DNA of 64,000 nucleotides from Nemopilema nomurai (GCA_003864495.1 ML133390.1:62001-126000); one strand, 5' to 3'. Counted from the first letter of the stretch, positions 10,440 through 21,353 are shown. Notes: generated from the letters alone by a model not told the origin. Made by a program: numbers and translations.

Positions 10440-11272
10440 AGCCCCCAAAACCCCGCTGCGCGGGCTTAAAACCCCTTCTGTGGAAATAGAATTGCCCCTT
10501 AAAACTACCCCAAAACAAATTAGGCAGATTAGCCTCGGCAAGACAAGAGCCTCGCATCGAGAGCAAAAATGACGTAATGCACAGCCACGCACCGCATACT
10601 TGAAACGAAAGTTGTCAACGAAAAATGACTCGCCATCCTTCGCGTGCATCACTCGCACTCATGTGACAATCGCTAGGACGGGGTTCGCAAAAGATAAAGG
10701 GTTGAGGCTCCCCCTCTATCTAAGCCACTGCCACCAGAGCAGTTTACCCAGCATAGCTATTTTAGCAACCAAAATAGCCACCAGGGCAGCCATCATTTTC
10801 AAGAATTCCTGAGGGAGCTTTCCCCATACCCCCTATTAGCGTCTGCCTTCCCGGGGCTCGGGGCTCGGGCCCATAAATTCTCTCTGCCCGTTGGCAAAAT
10901 CACAGAGCCTCCGAAACAGACGAAAACATGATTGACGGCCTCTTGATAGTGCACGTGCTAGCCCACAGGAACTTCAGAGATAAACGCCCCCACGTGTTAT
11001 TTTCAAACAAAATCCGCTTGTTCCGCTTGTTCCTGGGTTGTTCCGCTTGTTCCTGGGTTGTTCCGCTTGTTCCTGGGTTGTTCCGCGTGTTACTGGACTG
11101 TTACTCGATTGTTCCGCTTGTTCCTCGTTTTAGTAACGTCGAACAACTAACACAGAGTGCAAGGATTCCCAGAGGAACGATAACTTGGTAAAATTCCAAG
11201 GGATTTCACTTTACAAGCAAGCCACTGATAACCAAACACTTGGTATCTTGGAAACGCTATAGAGGCGCCAAA
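10440..11272 (+). promoter_or_regulatory. GC-richer upstream region of the HNMT-like gene (unit A)
   Basis: More GC-rich than its surroundings, with repeated ggggctcgg words near 10854-10870. There is a CRE-like tgacgtaa near 10569, and two CACGTG E-boxes at 10952-10957 and 10991-10996. A 20-base minisatellite sits just before the gene. This arrangement suggests the promoter and 5' leader of the gene starting at 11273; no TATA box is convincing. The equivalents are about 34045-34877 and 55157-55990. Confidence 0.4.
11021..11128 (+). repeat. 20-base minisatellite upstream of HNMT-like gene (unit A)
   Basis: Three perfect copies of ttccgcttgttcctgggttg, then degenerate copies. Copies in B and C start at 34626 and 55739 with the same number of repeats, so the array has not changed length between units. 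It lies about 150 bases before the start codon. Confidence 0.85.
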
Positions 11273-12169
11273 ATGACTTGCAACGATGCCTTCGTAAGTG
11301 CTGCGGAATATACAGAAATATACGAATTATCATCTAAGGGGTGTATCGAGCAACAGCAAGTCTGGGTTGCAAAACGCCTTGTGCCAAAACTTGTCCAAAG
11401 ACTTGGCACAACGTCCAAGAGCTCCGACTTTCGGGTCCTAGCTGTGGGATCAGGCTATGGTCTTTTCGATCTCATGCTTCTGGAGGAGCTCTTCAAGGGA
11501 GCTAGAGATCTTTTACATGGAAGAAAGATCCAATGGACTGTGGTCGAACCGAATGATGTGGCGATAAAGGCATTCCGAGACAAAGTTGACAAAATCAGCA
11601 GCTTCGAAAACGTGGAATTTGAATGGATCAACAAAGGCTTCGATCAGTTTGTGAATGAATACCAAGCAAACAAGTTGGCCTTCGACTTCATCCATTTCGT
11701 CCATGTTTTTTATTATATGGACGAATGCCGGGTTCTCGAAGTTGCTTATAAAAAGCTCTTGGGTAAGGGGGGCCTCTTACTTAGTGTTGTCGGAGCCCAT
11801 GACAATAATATATGGTTGCAATTATTGAATTTGTTTGGTGACAAAATTAATTCCCTACAGAAAGAGATGCACTATCCAAGAAACTTTACAATATGTGAAA
11901 TGTGTAAACGTAATGGATGGGAAGTTGAGATGTTTAATGCAAAGCTGGATTTAGACATAACACCATTGGTCATGGATGGACATCCAGATTGCAGAGCCCT
12001 CTTACAGTTCTTTTTGCACACAAAAGAAGAACCGAAAGAAGTGGTTGGAGAAAAACTGTATACGCAGTTGATTGAGTTCTTCAAATCTGAATGCTGGGGA
12101 ACAGTTTGCAACGGGACAAAGAAATACTTCGTTAACGACAATGAAAGTATTTTGCTAGTACATAAGTAA
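11273..12169 (+). CDS. Histamine N-methyltransferase-like protein, intronless (unit A)
   Basis: 298 codons in one exon, from ATG in a good context (gccaaaATGac) to TAA; vertebrate HNMT is about the same length (292). It would transfer a methyl group from S-adenosylmethionine to a small amine, histamine in vertebrates; the substrate here is unknown. Visible motifs are a Glu at residue 26 in CIEQQQVW, roughly where vertebrate HNMT has a substrate-binding Glu; the SAM-binding loop RVLAVGSGYG at 54-63; the acidic VVEP at 90-93; and DFIHFVHVFYYMDE at 138-151, which matches the family block before the post-motif helix. No signal peptide, so cytosolic. An upstream in-frame TTG was not used as the start. 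The absence of introns contrasts with vertebrate HNMT and suggests an old retrocopy or intron loss. Confidence 0.85.
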   Translation: MTCNDAFVSAAEYTEIYELSSKGCIEQQQVWVAKRLVPKLVQRLGTTSKSSDFRVLAVGSGYGLFDLMLLEELFKGARDLLHGRKIQWTVVEPNDVAIKAFRDKVDKISSFENVEFEWINKGFDQFVNEYQANKLAFDFIHFVHVFYYMDECRVLEVAYKKLLGKGGLLLSVVGAHDNNIWLQLLNLFGDKINSLQKEMHYPRNFTICEMCKRNGWEVEMFNAKLDLDITPLVMDGHPDCRALLQFFLHTKEEPKEVVGEKLYTQLIEFFKSECWGTVCNGTKKYFVNDNESILLVHK

Positions 12170-12416
12170 TATAGTGTGTAGATGGTTATATGTTGATATT
12201 TCATAGTCATCCTTCCCTTGACTTAACTTCCCTGATCATGCATAGCAGTGTTATAGTGCTGCGTCTACTGCACTGTGTACAACTGACTTTATTACCCTGA
12301 ATGAATATTCGAAAATTATGATAATAATGATAATGTTAATATGTTTATAAATTGAGAGTGGGGGGGGGGACGATTTTGCTGTGCAAGGTACGCTTTTTTT
12401 CTGTAATTAGGGTACC
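12170..12416. other. 3' flank of HNMT-like gene with G run (unit A)
   Basis: AT-rich 3' flank followed by a run of about ten G near 12360-12369 whose length differs between units (for example 35967 and 57078). No canonical AATAAA close to the stop was seen. Confidence 0.4.
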
Positions 12417-12584
12417 AATTTATATTGCTTGCGGCCATGAAATGATGTTGAATCATCGTTATTACAAAGTCGACGATCAAGGCAGTATCGCATCATTGCC
12501 ATCGCAAAAACAATCAATCCTTTGTGGCATCTTATAAAACAAGATACGAAAATGGTGGCAATAAAAGCTTTCATTGGTGAAAAA
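12417..12584 (+). pseudogene. Inverted, decayed copy of an exon of the 14.5-kb gene (unit A)
   Basis: Plus-strand sequence reads YIACGHEMMLNHRYYKVDD and, further on, aaaacaatcaatcc and ggcaataaaagctttcattggtg. The same words are on the minus strand at 14462-14640 (IACGHEMMLTQRHYEVND, then the same DNA words). It is thus a diverged copy of that exon in opposite orientation, with small deletions. Copies lie at about 36020-36187 and 57135-57302. Confidence 0.65.
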
Positions 12585-14461
12585 CAGATGATATTTTTTG
12601 CATGACGTCACGCTTGGCTTCGAATCGAGGTTGATGTTTTAGGCTGGCTTTAGGGTAGTAAAACGCAGACATTGATTTTACAGTCAGTTTATAGCAAACG
12701 AAAACAATTTCTTCTACAAGACCACCATTTCTCTTATATTTTTAAAGCATGAGACAAATATACATACAAGAGCCCGGCGACCCTTTTCCAACGTGCCTTA
12801 AGGGTTGCGCATTCAAAGACTGAAGATATTTTACAACTAGTGTTACCTAGGCTAAAACACAACAATTTCCAATTAAAGCAAATTACGACCCAAAAAGCAG
12901 GTAATCAAAGAAAACTATTTTTGCCGGAACCGGATTTCGGGGCTCGGCTTCCAACAGGTGATCTGGGGTAAAGTTCCAGTCACGTCGTATCAACTTATGT
13001 TAAAATCTTTATAACGGTTTCCATTCCAACAAGCAGCTCAATTTGAACTATCCGCCTGAAATATTTCTTATGATCTTCATATCAGCTTTCCAAGAATCCA
13101 ACAGATCAAATAACAGAGCCATAGCCTCGGAACTGAAATGTTTTTCAAATGTTTATTATAATATCTACTGAAATGTTTTTGAAATGTTTATTAAAATATC
13201 TAGCACTAAATTTGTAGGTCCATTTTTTTTGCTGCATAATCAATTTCTTAAGATCAGCATCAAGCACATTTTAATAAAGATTACCACGAAAGTTCTAGCT
13301 AAAGTGATTTGGTTGTGTATAAGGTTGACGCGCCTTTTTGTCGTCTTTCTCGCGAGTTTCAGAAGATTCATAAAATACAGGGCTTGGGATTTTGTTTTCG
13401 TACAATTCTCCCCCGCATTGATCGATTTGAAAACCTAACTAGAATTGAATGATAAACATTTAAAAACTGCTTCATTTTGGAGATCAACTAGACTTTAGAT
13501 ATATATAAATGATATCCTTGTTAAATTAAACTAAAGAATTATTACATTTACCAATATATGGTAATATTGTGAGTTTGTATTAGACGCAAATCTTCTGAAA
13601 CAAATACACAGATACAAACACAACTTTCCACTATTTAGGTCCTTAAAAAAAGAGTTGGTTAAGAATGGTGTTAAATCTCGAAATTTTGTTGTGCTGATTA
13701 TTTCTAATAGCTTTATCAGTGATTAAATAAGCTGCTGAAAACAATGACTAACATATTAAGATTGCTCTCTTGCTCTATTGCTTCTTGACCAACGCAAATG
13801 CTATGAAATTTTATCAACCAATGCGCACAAATCAAATAAGGCGATGGTGTCGGCAGGGGCAACGTTTGTGCAAAATACACCCGTGTAATACCCCACATTC
13901 GCGTGACCTTTTCCGTGTCGGTTGCATGAGAGGGAAAAAGTGGTCGGAATACTGCCCTGACTTTTTAACCGACCACAGTATCCTTAGCGATAGAGCCGCA
14001 ATTTCATTCTCTATTCTGTAGCATGTTTGCCGACAGCGAGATTGAGAGGAGCACGAGCTGCAGAATTGCTGAAAATTCAATTCATACTGTTAGATCAAAG
14101 AAGAACCTCACATGTCATCAATCAAAGGCATTCTGGTTTCAGACATTTTCAAGAAGTATTGAGAATTAAAATTGTAATTGTAGCAATTTGTAAGGAGTAA
14201 AATTGACTGATTATATGTATTAACATAGGTATCCTGTCGCTGTGTACGAAGAATTCCGTTACTCTGTTGATGCTTTATCGGCAGTTTCATAGCATCCGCT
14301 ACGCCCATTGAACACAGGGCGTTCCAAATGCTATTCTACGCATACGCATTATCAGTAGAAGCTGTTCTAGTTAACGTTTCCAGAAGCTTTTTCCCCGTGC
14401 GTAGAATCACAAATTCCAGTCAAACACGATTTCGCTTATAAATTCCACAGAACAATACCAC
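12585..14461. other. No supported gene (unit A)
   Basis: AT-rich sequence without convincing coding, apart from a paired aaatgttttt-aaatgtttattataatatc repeat at about 13137-13200. The matching stretches are 36188-38062 and 57303-59135. Confidence 0.5.
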
Positions 14462-15160
14462 TTATATTCCACCAATAAAAGCTTTTATTGCCTCTCTTAT
14501 AAAGGATTGATTGTTTTTGTTAAAGGCTGTGCCAACTTCCCTTCTGGCAATGATACAATACTTCTTGGCATCGTTGACTTCGTAATGACGTTGAGTCAAC
14601 ATCATTTCGTGGCCGCAAGCAATAGAAATATATGTATGCGCTCCCCTCGACCCACTACATAGTGCACTCAATTCTTGCATTGCATGCGATTTCACAATTT
14701 GTCCAGCAAAACATGATCCATCTTCAGAATAAACATGATCCATCTTCAGAATAAACGAGATACATTTTCATGACAAACAAGTTAACTTGATTTCCATTTG
14801 CTTTAATTATGACATGCTTCAAAGGTAAAAGGCAAATGGAAGTTTAACATACCTGATTCTTGACTCAGACTGCTGCAGTATTTCATCCCTTTTATGACAT
14901 ATTGATAAAGCTTTTGATGCATAGTTTCGTCCATTGCAAACTTTTCAAACCATGATGTTTTTCAGAATAATTTTGATCATCATGACGCAAATTAAAGTAA
15001 GCAAGTATGAAGTGCAAAGTCATAAAGGTTATAAATCCTACATTTTCAAAATGCATTTACCAGAATATTTCACCAATGGCTTATCACCAATCCTTGTCAA
15101 ATAGCAGTCCTTGTTAAAGCCACAGTTGACATATGTGTTCTTCCAAACCAGTTGCTCAAG
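14462..15160 (-). pseudogene. Unrecognised three-exon gene, frameshifted middle exon (unit A)
   Basis: Minus-strand exons with matching splice phases. Exon 1 (15160-15061) starts after ttttctttgcag and reads LEQLVWKNTYVNCGFNKDCY, then LTRIGDKPLVKYS, ending in phase 1. Exon 2 (15037-14853) starts in phase and ends at caatcag-like sequence then gtatgt, phase 1. Exon 3 (about 14720-14462) follows gaag and reads GSCFAGQIVKSHAMQEL, then GSRGAHTYISIACGHEMM, to a stop. The apparent intron between exons 1 and 2 is only 23 bases, too short for normal splicing, so a different join or a frameshift is possible. Exon 2 has lost one base relative to unit C. Cysteines suggest an extracellular protein. No family recognised. 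Confidence 0.4.
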
Positions 15161-15197
15161 CTGCAAAGAAAAACAACTTTTGGAATATGCTGCGCAA

Positions 15198-15592
15198 TTA
15201 CACGCATTTTTTTATAAGGAACCTACCACAAAGCTAGTTCCAAAAGTTCCTTATTGGTGGACCTCAAGTCATCAGATTATAGTACCAAATATTCCTTAAT
15301 TTTCACTGCACATCAATAAGCCTTAACACTTAATAGAGAGAGGGGCGAGATAGAATATGCGAAAACTACTCAATGAAGCACTTGACACACGGATAGCCAA
15401 CAATCTATGTGCGTATTGGCTGCAAATGAATGGAACGGGCTTTTTGGCTCTTGATGCTTGCAGTTATAAAAAAATTTCAAGTCGAAAAGTTCCTTAGGTA
15501 ATTCGTTTTTAGTAGTAAAAGTTCTTTAAATATTTCGGCCTTCTACATGTAGGTTCCTTATAAAGTGGTTCCTTATAAAAAAAAGCGTGTAA
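15198..15592. mobile_element. Element with ttacacgc...gcgtgtaa inverted ends (unit A)
   Basis: The left end ttacacgcatttttttataagg and the right end ccttataaaaaaaagcgtgtaa are near-perfect reverse complements. The word ttccttata recurs several times inside, in both orientations. About 395 bases, no domain-bearing ORF, so a MITE-like element. It lies in the putative intron just upstream of the 15160 exon. Confidence 0.5.
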
Positions 15593-15699
15593 GCTTTGAC
15601 GGTCTGAACAAAATGATTCCTATAAAACCTATGATTCAAATGTTAGAACAAAAACTGGAAAACTGGAAAAATTTGTATGTAACAAAGGATTTAATGCAA

Positions 15700-15878
15700 A
15701 CAGTGACTTTAGTGAGTATTAAATGCATGAACTATGATCTTGGTCAAAAGAAAACTGTAGGATGTAAGAAAACTTGGATCAAGGACATTCTTATCATTTC
15801 TTGAACAAATCTCGGCCAGTTCTTGCTTACAAAAGTTGTTCTTAAAAAGCATGTATCCAGGTGCATCAAAGCGTGCAT
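15700..15878 (-). CDS. Possible upstream exon of the unrecognised minus-strand gene (unit A)
   Basis: Minus-strand stretch opening after ttataattaag at 15879-15880. It reads DARFDAPGYMLFKNNFCKQE, then LAEICSRNDKNVLDPSFL and a hydrophobic end, with a stop near 15710. A donor-like gtaagc lies inside it at 15825-15830 on the plus strand, so a 48-base exon is also possible. It precedes the 15160 exon on the same strand. Unrecognised. Copies lie near 39310-39480, 60857-61028 and 62757-62932. Confidence 0.25.
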
Positions 15879-17082
15879 CTTAATTATAATGAAATCACAG
15901 ATATCCAATTATCACAATGAAGCAACTCACTCAATAAAGAAATTTACAATAAAACCCAATAAAAACAACTGCAATTAGCAATAATTTGAAATAATCTCGC
16001 TCTCGCAATTTTTGCCATGTTTAATTTCATGCCATACAAATATTGTTGTTGTTGTTGACTTCAAAGTCATCTCCAGTTGTTGATGCAATCACTTAAAAAC
16101 CTTTTTACCTACTTTTAAAAAACTACGTTTCTTCAATAATGATCGTTAAAAATTTATTTCCTCCAAAACTTACGAGAAAACGAAAAGGTAGCACATTTCT
16201 TAGAAATTCTGGAAGGTGAATTCTTTCAAAAGCTATCTTCTGAAAGAAAAATGAAAAATTACCGATTAAGAAAATTAAACTATTTGTACATATTGTAAAA
16301 CATTATTATTGACTTCCTTTTCTCTATAAATTGATATTTTTATTCCTACTGTCATTATTCAAACAAATCTAATATCAAACTATGGTAATTTCACGTCAAA
16401 TTGGCAAATGGCTCTGATAGCTCCTTCATGAGTTTTTTCTATGTGTCCATCAGTTGATCTTATAATCTTATGTTGTTCCTTACAATGAGCTCATCTTAGC
16501 ACTTTACGTTCTTCCTTGTTATGTGATTTTTATCATCTTTATTAATGCGACCTGTTATTTATGATTCCATTTTAACAACTAATTTGGCGATGTCGATAGC
16601 AAAGTTTAGCAAAATTGGCCACACAAATGTTTACATGAAGTTGATAACCGGTGTACTACTAAAGATTATGAGGGGATTCGTTGAGATATCTGATAGAGCT
16701 ACACAAGACGGCTCAAAAGATACATCTCATCACCTTTTGTTATGCTTGGTTGCTGAGAATCATATTTATAGAACAATTCAATATTTTTGCATCATGTCAA
16801 AACTGTCAAGTAACGATGATTTCGAATAACACGATAGATGCAGTGTAATAACCTCAACCTGTTCATGTCTGAATCTCTTTCTATGTAGGTCAGAGAGGTT
16901 TGATGGCATTCGCATGCGAATTATCATTAGCGAAGCGAGTGCACGTAAATTTTTCATCTTTACCATAAAACAAACAAGCATGCGAAATAGAAACGCTGAA
17001 TGTTGCCCTTTTAGAAAGAAAGGTTTGTATTGGCCATTGCTTAATTTTCTACCTCGTTTTATTTATGTGTTTTCATCAACAG

Positions 17083-17340
17083 AACATGGCACAAGCATCT
17101 TGTCAAGATAACTTGAACTATAAGTTGAATATCTTTGATCGTGTGCTACGATGCAATATACACGTGTGTAATAAGTCTCGTGGTGTCGCTGATGGGCAGT
17201 TCATCACGTGCTACATTAAGAGAGGGAGTGAAAGCATCTGCAGTAGATACCATGATAAGTGTGATCTTTTTGTTGCGCTTGAAATTCTGTATGTCAGGTT
17301 ACTTGAAATGCATATGACATGGAAATTTTTATTCGCTTAA
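17083..17340 (+). CDS. Putative 3' exon with strong acceptor and poly(A) signal (unit A)
   Basis: A pyrimidine-rich tract (ttttatttatgtgttttcatcaacag) leads into 85 open codons starting NMAQASCQDNLNYKLN, with six cysteines, and a stop at 17338. AATAAA follows at 17348-17353. The last dozen codons overlap the left end of the THAP transposon, so the reading frame may be accidental. No family recognised. The unit B copy is 40684-40941, with AATAAA at 40949. Confidence 0.25.
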   Translation, partial: NMAQASCQDNLNYKLNIFDRVLRCNIHVCNKSRGVADGQFITCYIKRGSESICSRYHDKCDLFVALEILYVRLLEMHMTWKFLFA

Positions 17341-17579
17341 ACTATCAAATAAACATCGCTGGAAACGATAAAGAACTTTGATTTTCAATTTTCGACGTAC
17401 TTTTTTTTAAAATCAGGGTTTTTCTGACACCCAGTTTTGCTAAAATGTGTCATAAGAAAAACGCGATCGGGCAGGCGGTCACGTGATCTCTGTAACTTTA
17501 AGTGGTTGTGTATCCTTCGAATAGAACTGAGCTGCTGTATGGCTTCACTATGTGATGGCACAACTGTTGTCCCCCAGAG

Positions 17580-17861
17580 GTGGTTTTTTGCATTATTATT
17601 ACTCAGACAACGTCGAAAAATTGCTGCACCAACAGAAGCTCGACGCATGGTATAAGTTTACACAAGTTACAAAAAGGTGAAAAGATACGAACGCTGTGGG
17701 TGCAGTATATAAAATTGCATCGAAAAGATTTTGAGCCATCAACTTACTCGACGGGACTGTTCCTTTACTCAGAGCACTTTCTTCCAACAGATTTTTCGCG
17801 TAGGTCTTTCTCGATACCTGATTTTGACATCAAAAACACCGTTATTGATGATGCCACATAA
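17580..17861 (+). pseudogene. THAP-domain fragment (unit A)
   Basis: Open stretch with NRSSTHGISLHKLQKGEK, then RTLWVQYIKLHRKDFEPS, and YSEHFLPTDFSRRSF. This matches the order of a THAP domain: Cys pair, N-R, FHK-like, W, the F-x-P block, and SEHF. The first Cys pair lies together (CCTNRSS) instead of spaced, and the Cys before SEHF is Tyr, so zinc binding is probably lost. THAP domains bind DNA in transposases and derived cellular factors. No ATG suits it. The stop is right after VIDDAT. Confidence 0.55.
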
Positions 17862-18499
17862 ACCCCGGGGGCACCCAAATAATACTTTATATGTGAACGC
17901 GCAGTGCTTCATTCCTGTACCAATGTCGTTGTAAACTCCCTTCGTAAAGAGTTTTTTATCAAAACTATTTATATAAATCCAAGAAAAATTCTGGCACGAT
18001 ATTTAAAAAAAATTAAACCTTCACATTCACATTGAACATCAAGGGCAGTCGGAGATTTCATAACAAACCAGGCAGTGTCGTCACACAACGAAATTCATTT
18101 TTTTGGGGGGGGGTCTGCCTATTGTATTGTTTCCCCCAGTACACTATTTTAAGGCAAATATAGTATTGGGGCTCCAGACTCCTGCTTCTGATGGCCTTGA
18201 CAAATACTACAATTTCCTGGTAACTGGACAATCTACTACATTAGGTACACTTTCCTAAAACTTTCTATGGGATACAGGTGCAAAATTCAAGCGAGAAAAT
18301 TGATTAACAATAAACAAAACATGTGTACATATTTAATTCACATGTATTTGTTAAAAACCAGTACGAAATATCCTCCACAACTCATAGAAGTAACAAACAT
18401 TGATGAGAGACCATCGACTACTGAGGCGAAGGGTTTATTCGATGTTGCATCTACTTCAACTGCAATAGTAGACACAGAAAGGCAGATAAGCGACTCCGT

Positions 18500-18662
18500 T
18501 CAACTTGATGAGCCTGACCAAAGAGCGTGATTTTGGGATTCAATGTACACCCGGTTCGTGATGCCCTCAAAAACAAGCTTCTCATACGCCGCATGGACTT
18601 CCTTGGCAGCATCAGTACTCCATTGCGCCAACAAGAAGCCCAGTTTGACACCACACACACAT
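18500..18662 (-). CDS. Unrecognised exon-like ORF inside the THAP element (unit A)
   Basis: The minus strand has a strong acceptor (ttgttattaattcttag) followed by 53 open codons reading CVCGVKLGFLLAQWSTDAAK, then EVHAAYEKLVFEGITNRVYI and a stop. The composition is that of a folded protein. It may be part of the element's own protein or a captured host exon. No family recognised. Confidence 0.35.
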
Positions 18663-18974
18663 CTAAGAATTAATAACAATCAAAATATAAACGAACCGCT
18701 GGCCGTTTACGTTTTGGCAAGTCATATTTTAACGTCGCCCACAAAACTCATCAGCCTAGGCTAGGCCTCTTTTGGAAAACGTTTATCAGGCTATGGTACC
18801 TGAAAACAGCCACGATGCAAAGCGAATGCTGAATTTCTAACTTTGAAACTCAATGACGATTTATCCTTCTCACCATTCATTCAGAGGAATAATTCCTCGC
18901 CGTCGATCACGCAGTTTGGAAGGCCGTATTCCATCCTCATCTTCTGCCTGGTCTCTTTCCATCACCGTGCCAGC

Positions 18975-19461
18975 NNNNNNNNNNNNNNNNNNNNNNNNNN
19001 NNNNNNNNNNNNNNNNNNNNNNNNNNNNNNNNNNNNNNNNNNNNNNNNNNNNNNNNNNNNNNNNNNNNNNNNNNNNNNNNNNNNNNNNNNNNNNNNNNNN
19101 NNNNNNNNNNNNNNNNNNNNNNNNNNNNNNNNNNNNNNNNNNNNNNNNNNNNNNNNNNNNNNNNNNNNNNNNNNNNNNNNNNNNNNNNNNNNNNNNNNNN
19201 NNNNNNNNNNNNNNNNNNNNNNNNNNNNNNNNNNNNNNNNNNNNNNNNNNNNNNNNNNNNNNNNNNNNNNNNNNNNNNNNNNNNNNNNNNNNNNNNNNNN
19301 NNNNNNNNNNNNNNNNNNNNNNNNNNNNNNNNNNNNNNNNNNNNNNNNNNNNNNNNNNNNNNNNNNNNNNNNNNNNNNNNNNNNNNNNNNNNNNNNNNNN
19401 NNNNNNNNNNNNNNNNNNNNNNNNNNNNNNNNNNNNNNNNNNNNNNNNNNNNNNNNNNNNN
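18975..19461. other. Assembly gap (487 N)
   Basis: A run of N. In unit B the matching place (42578 onward) holds the right part of a THAP transposon followed by a 50-base-period satellite, so the gap very likely hides the same material. Reading frames drawn across the N run are meaningless. Confidence 1.
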
Positions 19462-20280
19462 TATATCAACCCTTAAGTAGCTCTTTTCTACCGCCATAAG
19501 TGGTTTTCGACATGTGTTCCTAAGTAGCTATTCTCTATCTACCCTTCAGGTAGCTACATCCAATCTTCTCTTAAGTAGCTACTTAACCTATGTCCTTAAG
19601 TAGCTACTCTCTATCTACCTTTCAGCAGCTACTCTCTATCTACCCCTAAGTAGCTACATTCTATCTCCCTGAAATAGTTACGTTCTGTAAGTCCATAAGT
19701 AGCTACATTCGTTCTGTCCTTTAGTGTCTAAGCACTACTATATAAATTTATGTGAGTACTTTATTCTATCTAACTTCGATATGCTACTTTGAAAGCTATC
19801 CCTTCTGCGGCCTCGAATAACTAGTTTATTAGCCCCTTTACTGAAACAGATACTACATGTCTAGCCTAGATTCGTTTAATCAATCCAATCAATGTAAATA
19901 TCTTCTTTCGTGCTACTTTCCTTGTGTTCTTAGCTAGGCTCCCTCTGATTGTTTCTAGTTAGCTTATTCTATCTTTCCTTGAGTAACAACCTTCCATAGA
20001 CACTCGCCGGACTGCGTTTATGTGCCCTTGACTAACTACTGTCTACCCACCCTTAAGTACTCTTCCTTCCTTGCGTCGTGAAATGCCTTCGCTCAATTAC
20101 CTTAGGCAGCTATCTTCTACTTTCTCTTGTATCTACATTCAATGTGATCTTAATCGTTCTAGAACTGTTACGCTCTGTGTCACTAACAAGCTCTGCTTCG
20201 CCTGCTACTTTTGGTCTACATTCAAGCAACTACAGCCTCGGCTCCTTGAGCCAGCTACTATAACATATTCAAGCTAGATC
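19462..20280. repeat. Degenerate satellite in opposite orientation (unit A)
   Basis: After the gap the sequence shows cttaagtagctac and ctctatctaccctt, the reverse complement of the unit B satellite words. It fades over about 800 bases into loosely related words (agctactata, gtaactac). Unit A thus carries an inverted, older-looking version, or the far side of a large palindrome. Normal unit sequence resumes at about 20513. Confidence 0.7.
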
Positions 20281-21016
20281 CAGAACTCGCAAAGGTGTGA
20301 CCAACGTGCAAAACTGCTCTGCCCTTTAATTTTTCATTTTCTACTCTAGTAGTTGGTTGTTTGAGGCCTTGCATTTTATGCTAGTTACAAAGACATTTCA
20401 AAATCTAAACGGAGAAATTGATTTAATATTTCTGAATAGAGCTTGGAAAAACATCAGTTAAACAACATCTTTAAGCTACCATGGCAAAAATGACTTGCAA
20501 TAACAAACTCTCAATTTCAATTATCGTTGGCCTGTCAAACCAAAAAAGAAAGAAATGACTACTATCACAAAAAATAAAGGTCTCTTCATAACATAACAGA
20601 ATTAGATGAAACATTTGGAAAGATGGTAGCGGTATGATCAGCTGAAAATCAGCAAAAACCTCATAACGCCTAAAAGGCTTTAAAAAGTGCAATAGACAGC
20701 AAAAACACTTGGTATGTCATGTCAAATCTAGTCTAACTAAATTCGCTTTTTCAAGCTCTCTTCTAACTAGTGAATTTGATTTGCTGGTTAAGAACCCTGC
20801 TTGTCGTTCAAGATTGGTACTTAAAACATCAAGGTTACCATTGAAAAAGCTTTATATTTGCTGCAAGGCATACTCAAATATAGAAAATAAACAATTGGGC
20901 ATACAACTGCACAGCTGTTGTGCTGCCTGGGAAGAACTAAAACAATAGAAGATAATTTAGATTTTTGTCACTTTGCAAGATTACATGGGAGAGGGACGAA
21001 AATTCAAATTTTGCCA

Positions 21017-21353
21017 TTAAGAACAGGAAACAGGCTTTAATACAAGCAGGTCAGAGGTAAATCTGGGAAAACCAATCAACAGTTTTCCTGGCATTTGCTT
21101 TGCAAGTGGTTCTGATCTATTGTTTGATGTATCTTGTGCATAGCCAATCTGCATTACTTCTACTTGGAGACAGTAAAAGTACATTGCATAAATCTCAAGT
21201 CTTAGATACATTTCACTGAATGATGTAGGCATGCAACCAGGAATTTCAGATGGCAGTGAGTCCAAGACATAAATGGGGCAATGGACATTTTATCCTTAAT
21301 TGTTGGGCTTCTATTTTGATAATAAGAAGCAGAAAAGAATACAACAAAAGCAT
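21017..21353 (-). pseudogene. Small secreted-protein ORF, frameshifted (A/B junction)
   Basis: Copy of the ORF at 44042-44380. Two one-base losses (aatggggcaatgg against aatgggggcaatgg, and ttttatcctt against ttttactcctt on the plus strand) separate the hydrophobic start from the rest. A stop-free stretch without the signal peptide remains at 21017-21265. Confidence 0.5.

Larger units (their letters stand above)
17303..18974 (+). mobile_element. THAP-domain transposon, right part lost in gap (unit A)
   Basis: Starts with ttgaaatgcatatgacatgg and runs into the N gap. In unit B the same sequence continues to a matching inverted end. It contains a plus-strand THAP fragment at 17580-17861 and minus-strand exon-like pieces at 18500-18662. 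THAP plus a TTAA-like end suggests a Kolobok-like or P-like cut-and-paste element, which is inference. Confidence 0.5.

Noticed and set aside
10441..10520. ccccaaaacccc words as telomeric repeat
   Set aside because: Only a few irregular copies; not a tandem telomere array.
11240..11272. Longer start for the HNMT-like gene
   Set aside because: The upstream start is a TTG. The ATG at 11273 has a better context and gives the family length.
15565..15804. 79-codon plus-strand ORF conserved in several copies
   Set aside because: Starts at GTG inside the right end of a MITE-like element, has no domain, and is frameshifted in the last copy. The opposite strand reads better as an exon.
16545..16829. 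94-codon plus-strand ORF seen in all units
   Set aside because: Starts at ATG but has no domain, poor composition and no splice or poly(A) support. Conservation reflects recent duplication only.
18843..19499. Four long open frames across the N run
   Set aside because: They are open only because N codons are not stops.
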